Below are positions 59,419 through 64,000 of a stretch of 64,000 nucleotides of DNA, one piece after another. Position 1 is the first letter of the stretch, and every line of letters starts with the position of its first letter. The stretch is taken from assembly GCF_022378355.1 (NCBI RefSeq), contig NZ_JAKMAJ010000003.1, forward strand, positions 310,001-374,000, given 5' to 3'. Made by a program: the position numbers and the translations under genes. Source of the stretch: Brenneria bubanii (GTDB lineage: Bacteria; Pseudomonadota; Gammaproteobacteria; Enterobacterales; Enterobacteriaceae). The notes beneath the pieces are model-generated. The model did not search any database, was not told where the DNA came from, and worked only from the letters and a program-made list of their open reading frames with translations.

Positions 59419-60090
59419 ATGGCTGATAAAAATGACCTGAACGCCCTGAGTGGTCGTTTCCGTGGGTTTTACCCGGTGGTGATTGATGTTGAAACTGCCG
59501 GGTTTAATGCTAAGACTGATGCATTACTGGAAGTTGCAGCAATAACATTGAAAATGGATGCCGATGGTTGGTTACAGCCGGATGAAACTTTGCACTTTCA
59601 TATTGATCCGTTCGAAGGCGCTGTATTAGAGCCTGCCGCGCTGGCGTTCAACGGTATTGACCCCAGCAATCCGTTACGGGGCGCAGTCAGCGAATATGAA
59701 GCGCTGCATGAAATTTTCAAAATGGTGCGCAAGGGATTAAAAGAGCAAGGCTGTAACCGAGCGATTATCGTGGCGCACAACGCCACCTTTGACCACAGCT
59801 TCATGATGGCGGCGGCCGAACGTTGCAGTCTGAAACGCAATCCTTTCCACCCTTTCGCCACCTTCGATACCGCGGCACTGAGCGGTCTGGTATTGGGTCA
59901 AACCGTGCTTGCCAAAGCCTGCATCACCGCGGGCATCGATTTTGACTCCAGTCAGGCGCACTCGGCGCTTTACGATACCAACCAGACGGCGCAGCTCTTT
60001 TGTGAACTGGTTAACCGCTGGAAACGTATGGGCGGCTGGCCTATCGCTTTTGATGAAAAACCATTAGAGAAAACATCCACAGCCGATTGA
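59419..60090 (+). CDS. rnt: Ribonuclease T
   Basis: A 223-residue DEDD exoribonuclease. Catalytic motifs are [10 protein letters not shown] (Asp, Glu), [11 protein letters not shown] (Asp) and [13 protein letters not shown] (His, Asp). It trims tRNA and rRNA 3' ends. The ATG at 59419 (MADKNDLN) matches homologues; seven upstream codons from 59398 are open but unlikely. It ends in a strong terminator shared with grxD. Confidence 0.95.
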   Translation: MADKNDLNALSGRFRGFYPVVIDVETAGFNAKTDALLEVAAITLKMDADGWLQPDETLHFHIDPFEGAVLEPAALAFNGIDPSNPLRGAVSEYEALHEIFKMVRKGLKEQGCNRAIIVAHNATFDHSFMMAAAERCSLKRNPFHPFATFDTAALSGLVLGQTVLAKACITAGIDFDSSQAHSALYDTNQTAQLFCELVNRWKRMGGWPIAFDEKPLEKTSTAD

Positions 60091-60103
60091 GTTGACCGCA
60101 TAT

Positions 60104-60140
60104 AAAAAAAGAGGGGGGCTTGCGCTCCCCCTCTTTTTTT
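60104..60140. terminator. Bidirectional terminator between rnt and grxD
   Basis: A seven-A run plus GAGGGGG pairs with CCCCCTC plus a seven-T run, around a short GC-rich loop. It serves both convergent genes. Confidence 0.9.
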
Positions 60141-60179
60141 CTGAATCCGCCGCGCGTTAAAACGCGCGCCTGTCGCGGA

Positions 60180-60530
60180 TTACTCCTGCCCTTCCTGCTG
60201 GGATTTGTATTTCTCGGCCGTTTCTTTGACTAACTGCTGCAGCTCGCCACGTTGGAACATTTCGATAACGATATCGCAGCCGCCGACTAACTCGCCGTCG
60301 ACCCACAGCTGCGGGAATGTCGGCCAGTTGGCAAATTTAGGCAGCTCGGCGCGAATATCCGGATTCTGCAGGATATCGACATAGGCAAAACGTTCGCCAC
60401 AAGCAGACAACGCCTGTACCGCCTGAGCGGAGAACCCGCAGCTTGGCAACTTGGGCGAACCTTTCATATACAGCAGGATCGGGTTTTCAGCGATCTGGCG
60501 CTGAATTTTATCAATTGTCGTTGTCGTCAT
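60180..60530 (-). CDS. grxD: Monothiol glutaredoxin 4
   Basis: A 116-residue CGFS-type glutaredoxin. The active Cys is about residue 31 in LPSCGFSAQ, the glutathione-binding WPTFPQLWVDGELVGGCDI follows. It carries or relays [2Fe-2S] clusters in iron-sulfur assembly rather than acting as a disulfide reductase. The position after rnt is conserved. Confidence 0.94.
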   Translation of the reverse strand: MTTTTIDKIQRQIAENPILLYMKGSPKLPSCGFSAQAVQALSACGERFAYVDILQNPDIRAELPKFANWPTFPQLWVDGELVGGCDIVIEMFQRGELQQLVKETAEKYKSQQEGQE

Positions 60531-60939
60531 TCTCTTGCTTCCTTAAACCTATAGGATGGCTAACGTCGTGTTCATTAACCATGAGCATCTATCAGATGTG
60601 CCACTACAGCGCCATCCACTCAATTATATTGTACCGATGGCGGCGGCCACAAAAAAACGCCATTTTTTGTGTGGATATGATTCACCCTACCATAAATTAC
60701 CGGTGATGAAACGCAGGGGGAATGCCGCGGATAAAAACAGCGAAAAAGAAGCGATAGCCGCATTCAGCGCCGAACCGGGGGCGTTCCTACAGTGCACGGG
60801 ACGCCATAAAAATACCGCCATTAACTTTTTTTCACTATTTTGTGTGAATAAAGAAGCCGATCCCACTTTTTTACAATGCCGTTTTCGGGAATACTGTGCG
60901 GACTCAGAGAGTTAATAACAATGAGCGATCACGGCTATC
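60531..60939. other. 409-bp divergent gap between grxD and mepH
   Basis: No gene is supported. A 119-codon plus-strand frame (60556-60915) has no ribosome-binding site and no resemblance to a known family. Confidence 0.45.
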
Positions 60940-61785
60940 ATGCGTTTGTTCCTTACCATTTTTATATTGTTTTTCAGCAACCTATTCCTGAATTTAGCAC
61001 AGGCGTCGCCTCATACGCCGAATTTATCGCCGCGAAAAGCCAGCGTAAACAGTGAGGAAAATCATAAAAAAAGCAAGCCGACCAAGAAAAACAGTCAAAA
61101 ATCGTCCGCGCCGCTAAAAGTAAAAAACAAAACGGCGGACGCCGCCGAAACAAATACTGCCGCCAAAAAAATTAAAGTACTGCATCTTACCAAGCGGAAA
61201 CAGCAACAGACGCCGTCGAGAACCAAGCTCGGCCCCCCCGCGTTGGTTGAGAGAAATCTCAAAAAAAACCATTCAGAAGACCAATCCCGCCATATCGCCT
61301 CACGAACTAAAATAAAAGTCGGCCTGAAAAGCGCAACGGAAAAAGAGTTAACGCTGAGCGAAGCTCACAAAAAACGTTACCAGCACGCAAAATTGACCGC
61401 GATGAATAAGCTGATGGGGCAAGTCGGTAAACCCTATCACTGGGGCGGCTCATCGCCCTTTACCGGATTCGACTGTAGCGGGTTGGTTTATTATGCCTAC
61501 AAAGACGTTGTGAAAATCCCCATTCCTCGCACCGCTAATGAGATGTACCACTTGCGCGATGCGGCGCCGATTAAAAAAAGCGAACTGGAAAGCGGCGATT
61601 TGGTTTTCTTCCGCATCAATAACCGCGGTGCGGCCGACCACGTCGGCGTCTATGTCGGCAATGGAAAGTTCATCCAGTCGCCGCGTACGGGCCTGGATAT
61701 CCGCATTAGTAAACTGAGCGAGGACTACTGGCAGGATCACTACGTCGGCGCGCGCCGGGTCGTCACGCCGCAAACCATGCGCTAG
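60940..61785 (+). CDS. mepH: NlpC/P60 peptidoglycan endopeptidase MepH
   Basis: A 281-residue secreted protein. A signal peptide (LFLTIFILFFSNLFLNLAQA) precedes a long lysine-rich, low-complexity linker (about 25-145) and a C-terminal NlpC/P60 domain, with the catalytic Cys in GFDCSGLVYYAY (about 184), His in ADHVGVYVG and the polar third residue in WQDHYVG. It cleaves D,D crosslinks (mDAP-D-Ala), opening the sacculus for growth. E. coli MepH is 271 residues. The basic linker is longer and more lysine-rich than I would expect. Confidence 0.85.
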   Translation: MRLFLTIFILFFSNLFLNLAQASPHTPNLSPRKASVNSEENHKKSKPTKKNSQKSSAPLKVKNKTADAAETNTAAKKIKVLHLTKRKQQQTPSRTKLGPPALVERNLKKNHSEDQSRHIASRTKIKVGLKSATEKELTLSEAHKKRYQHAKLTAMNKLMGQVGKPYHWGGSSPFTGFDCSGLVYYAYKDVVKIPIPRTANEMYHLRDAAPIKKSELESGDLVFFRINNRGAADHVGVYVGNGKFIQSPRTGLDIRISKLSEDYWQDHYVGARRVVTPQTMR

Positions 61786-61837
61786 GACTCGACATCTGTT
61801 CTGAATATCTGGTCTGTATGATGGAACAAAAGATATT

Positions 61838-61868
61838 CGGGCGCGTTTTAGCGTGTAAAACGCGCCCG
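61838..61868. terminator. Perfect 13-bp hairpin between mepH and ynhF
   Basis: CGGGCGCGTTTTA pairs perfectly with TAAAACGCGCCCG around GCGTG, between two convergent genes. The T's lie inside the stem, so it is a hairpin-only 3' end candidate for both. Confidence 0.65.
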
Positions 61869-61907
61869 ACAAACAGTGAGTTAAACCGCGACACGGCTCA
61901 ACGGCGA

Positions 61908-61997
61908 TTAACTCAGTACAGCGACAAAGCTAAATGCGACAACCAGCGCCAATGCGCCGACGGTGGCCAGCAGCGAAATTTTCAGGTCAGCATCCAT
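61908..61997 (-). CDS. ynhF: Small membrane protein YnhF
   Basis: A 29-codon gene too short for usual ORF calling. Its product reads MDADLKISLL followed by a hydrophobic single span and ends AVLS. It has exactly the length and layout of E. coli YnhF (29 residues, starting MSTDLKFSLV), a single-span inner-membrane protein of unknown role. AAGGA lies 7 bases before the ATG on the minus strand. E. coli ynhF also lies between mepH and purR, so position supports the call. Confidence 0.85.
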   Translation of the reverse strand: MDADLKISLLATVGALALVVAFSFVAVLS

Positions 61998-62371
61998 TAG
62001 TCTATCCTTTATGTACAAAAATCATCAGAAAAACATTGACCATCTTAGAGCCCGGGAACCACAATATTGGGCTAAAGCAGCAACTTGTATAACAATAGCA
62101 ACTATCTCATAGTCTGCCTGAAAAAACTCATGTCCATGCATCACTAATAGTACAAATTAGCGCTTTCACTTTCATGGCAAATCGGACAGAATTCGCTGTT
62201 TGACGACACGCCGCGTATTGGTCGAAAAGTCAGCCTTGCCCCTTCAGGTACAAAATTCGGCATTCTCCTTCTGAAACTCTGTTTTTTTGCCAAGAAAGAG
62301 AACGTTAAACGCAGGCAAACGATTAACAACATACATACCACTATAGACAGTCGGTTAGGAGTCATTTTTAC
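61998..62371. other. Gap before purR
   Basis: The 374-bp region between ynhF and purR holds the purR promoter and the Pur-box-like site near 62313. In E. coli, sodB and ydhP lie between mepH and purR; neither is present. A 73-codon minus frame here (62144-62365) is not supported. Confidence 0.5.
62313..62328 (+). promoter_or_regulatory. PurR-box candidate upstream of purR
   Basis: AGGCAAACGATTAACA resembles the PurR operator (ACGCAAACGTTTNC) with its central AAACG, 44 bases before the purR start codon, which fits the known purR autoregulation in E. coli. Confidence 0.5.
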
Positions 62372-63397
62372 ATGGCAACGATTAAAGATGTGGCAAAACG
62401 CGCTGGCGTTTCGACCACAACCGTATCACACGTGATAAATAAAACACGTTTCGTCGCCGAAGAAACCAAGGCCGCCGTCAGAGCCGCTATTAAAGAATTA
62501 CGCTATTCGCCCAGCGCCGTCGCACGAAGCCTTAAGGTGAATAACACCAAATCTATCGGTCTACTGGCGACCTCCAGTGAGGCGCCCTACTTTGCCGAGA
62601 TTATCGAATCCGTTGAAAATAGCTGCTATGCCAAAGGCTATACCCTGATTTTGTGTAATTCGCACAACGATATCGATAAGCAGCGCGCATATCTTGCCAT
62701 GCTGGCGCAAAAGCGCGTCGACGGTCTACTGGTGATGTGCGCTGAATATCCGCCCCAATTGCTTTCCATGCTGGAGGATTATCGCAGTATTCCAATGGTA
62801 GTGATGGATTGGGGACAGGCGCGCAGCGACTTTACCGATACCATCATTGATAACGCGTTTGAAGGCGGTTATCTGGCCGGACGCTATCTTATCGAGCGCG
62901 GCCACCGGGATATCGGCGTCATTCATGGCATACTCGAACGCAATACCGGCAGCGGGCGCTACCTTGGTTTTCTAAAAGCGCTGAGCGACGCCGAAATCCC
63001 GATGCATGAAGAATGGGTTGTTCGGGGCGATTTCGAGCCTGAGTCCGGCTATAAAGCAATGCACCAAATTCTGGCGCAGAAGCATCGCCCCACGGCGGTA
63101 TTCTGCGGGGGCGATATTATGGCGATGGGCGCAATCTGCGCGGCGGATGAGCTGGGGCTGCGGGTTCCCCAGGATATTTCGGTAATTGGCTACGACAATG
63201 TTCGCCATGCCCGTTTTTTCACCCCGGCGCTTACCACCATCCATCAACCGAAAGAACGGCTCGGGCAATCGGCTCTGTCGATGCTTTTAGACCGCATCAC
63301 CAGCAAACGTGAAGATGCCCAGGTCATTGAGGTCCATCCGACGCTGATAGAACGTCGCTCCGTTGCCGATGGTCCGTTCCGCGATTATCGACGATAA
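62372..63397 (+). CDS. purR: Purine repressor PurR
   Basis: A 341-residue LacI-family repressor, the E. coli PurR length. The HTH and hinge read [33 protein letters not shown] and [13 protein letters not shown]; the effector domain binds hypoxanthine or guanine. It represses de novo purine and pyrimidine genes. TTAGGAG lies 10 bases before the ATG. Confidence 0.95.
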   Translation: MATIKDVAKRAGVSTTTVSHVINKTRFVAEETKAAVRAAIKELRYSPSAVARSLKVNNTKSIGLLATSSEAPYFAEIIESVENSCYAKGYTLILCNSHNDIDKQRAYLAMLAQKRVDGLLVMCAEYPPQLLSMLEDYRSIPMVVMDWGQARSDFTDTIIDNAFEGGYLAGRYLIERGHRDIGVIHGILERNTGSGRYLGFLKALSDAEIPMHEEWVVRGDFEPESGYKAMHQILAQKHRPTAVFCGGDIMAMGAICAADELGLRVPQDISVIGYDNVRHARFFTPALTTIHQPKERLGQSALSMLLDRITSKREDAQVIEVHPTLIERRSVADGPFRDYRR

Positions 63398-63751
63398 TCC
63401 CGACAAACTGAGGATGTAGCCTACTCCGCGACGGCAAAACGCGCTTATGCTGCTTCAGCCAATTTAAACTTGTACCCTGGCTGAAGCAGTCATAAACTGA
63501 TCGGCAAACCGACGATAACAACCATATCTATATCTTATTCACTGTCCTTTAGTGTGAGCGCACAGCGGATGTGCGTGTTTATTTTAAGGATGAGTGCCCC
63601 TACGCATTTGCGTACCGGCTTTTTTCTCTTCATTTTCCTCTTAGTTATTCAGAGGGTAGACGATGGGTAATACCCACCGATGCCAACAACGGGTAAATTG
63701 TCTATGCTTTCCTTGCAGTCGTCACCGTAAGCAGCAAGGTAGGGAGAAATT
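63398..63751. other. Structured purR-cfa intergenic region
   Basis: It holds three hairpins: an 11-bp CTGCTTCAGCC/GGCTGAAGCAG pair (63450-63489), CGCACA/TGTGCG (63559-63575), and a terminator-like stem ending in six T's (63596-63625). Its downstream part is the probable cfa leader. An AGGGAGA ribosome-binding site precedes cfa. Confidence 0.55.
63596..63625 (+). terminator. Terminator-like hairpin 127 bp upstream of cfa
   Basis: GCC..TACGC pairs with GCGTA..GGC, with a symmetric CC/CC internal loop and a 4-base loop, followed immediately by TTTTTT. It could end a short upstream RNA, including one starting near 63540, or attenuate cfa. Confidence 0.55.
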
Positions 63752-64000
63752 ATGAGTTCATCATGTGTAGAGGATGTAGAACAACTGGGGAGCCATGGAA
63801 AATCCTGGTTTCAAATCGTGCGTGAACTACTGGATACTGCCGATATCAAAATCAACGGTTCCCGCCCTTTTGATATCAAAATCAAAAACCCCGATTTTTT
63901 CAAACGCGTATTGCGTGAAGGCTCATTAGGATTGGGTGAAAGCTACATGGACGGTTGGTGGGAATGCGAAAGGCTGGATATGTTTTTCCATCGCATATTG
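63752..64000 (+). CDS. cfa: Cyclopropane-fatty-acyl-phospholipid synthase, N-terminal part
   Basis: The first 83 codons are present and the gene runs off the right edge. The protein opens MSSSCVEDVEQLGSHGKSWFQIVRELLDTADIKINGSRPFDIKIKNPDFFKRVLREGSLGLGESYMDGWWECERLD, matching Cfa N-termini. Cfa methylenates unsaturated membrane lipids from SAM, protecting against acid and stress. In E. coli its long leader is a target of several small RNAs (RydC, ArrS). AGGGAGA precedes the ATG. Confidence 0.9.
   Translation, partial: MSSSCVEDVEQLGSHGKSWFQIVRELLDTADIKINGSRPFDIKIKNPDFFKRVLREGSLGLGESYMDGWWECERLDMFFHRIL

Noticed and set aside
60556-60915. 119-codon frame between grxD and mepH
   Set aside because: No ribosome-binding site or known family; likely chance open frame.
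62144-62365. 73-codon minus-strand frame upstream of purR
   Set aside because: It overlaps the PurR-box and promoter region and has no family match.
63540-63625. RydC homologue upstream of cfa
   Set aside because: The sequence does not match the RydC sequence I know; only the regulatory target (cfa) is shared.

Overview
The window looks like a chromosome segment from a plant-associated enterobacterium of the Pectobacteriaceae (Brenneria, Dickeya, Pectobacterium or Lonsdalea type). The basis is gene order and protein similarity to E. coli and its relatives: sapABCDF-fabI, rnb, osmB-yciH-pyrF-lapB-lapA-pgpB-ribA-acnA, and gstA-pdxY-tyrS-pdxH-mliC-anmK-slyB-slyA-ydhL-gloA-rnt-grxD-mepH-ynhF-purR-cfa. 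The genus is inferred. I saw no rRNA, tRNA, CRISPR array, insertion sequence or phage gene.

Region 1 (1-13.3 kb) is accessory. It holds the 3' end of a UvrA-like ATPase gene, a DUF485/sodium-solute symporter pair whose symporter carries a frameshift, a CaiB-type CoA-transferase and a LysR regulator. A sucrose locus follows (fructokinase cscK divergent from permease cscB and hydrolase cscA) with two identical operator-like palindromes flanking a CRP-like site. Next comes an RyhB small RNA on the minus strand with two Fur-box-like sites. After it lie an orphan 294-residue protein and two overlapping genes for membrane-anchored formylglycine-generating-enzyme-like proteins.

Region 2 (13.7-20.1 kb) is the conserved sap ABC transporter operon followed by fabI.

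Region 3 (20.1-35.6 kb) is an accessory block between fabI and rnb, which lie close together in E. coli. It contains a GH31 glycosidase/MFS transporter/LacI locus, a LysR gene, and an alpha-glucoside PTS/GH4 phospho-glucosidase/GntR locus. A YdeP-type molybdopterin oxidoreductase, a YafY-type WYL regulator, an AraC regulator with a cupin, and a frameshifted VOC (glyoxalase-fold) gene complete it.

Region 4 (35.7-64 kb) is mostly conserved housekeeping sequence: RNase II, a CstA-type pyruvate/peptide transporter, a lone araD, the osmB-to-acnA block with a family 5 solute-binding protein inserted beside ribA, and the gstA-to-cfa block. A 29-codon small membrane protein gene (ynhF) lies between mepH and purR. 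sodB, which lies between mepH and purR in E. coli, is absent here. The purR-cfa gap holds three hairpins, one shaped like an intrinsic terminator, upstream of cfa, which runs off the end.

The unifying theme is carbon scavenging: three sugar modules (sucrose, an MFS-delivered glycoside, a PTS-delivered alpha-glucoside), each with its own recognisable operator region, inserted among envelope, antimicrobial-peptide and iron-response genes. The best candidates for undescribed biology are the paired membrane-anchored FGE-like proteins with the orphan protein, the structured purR-cfa leader, and the mutually exclusive hairpins between gloA and rnt.
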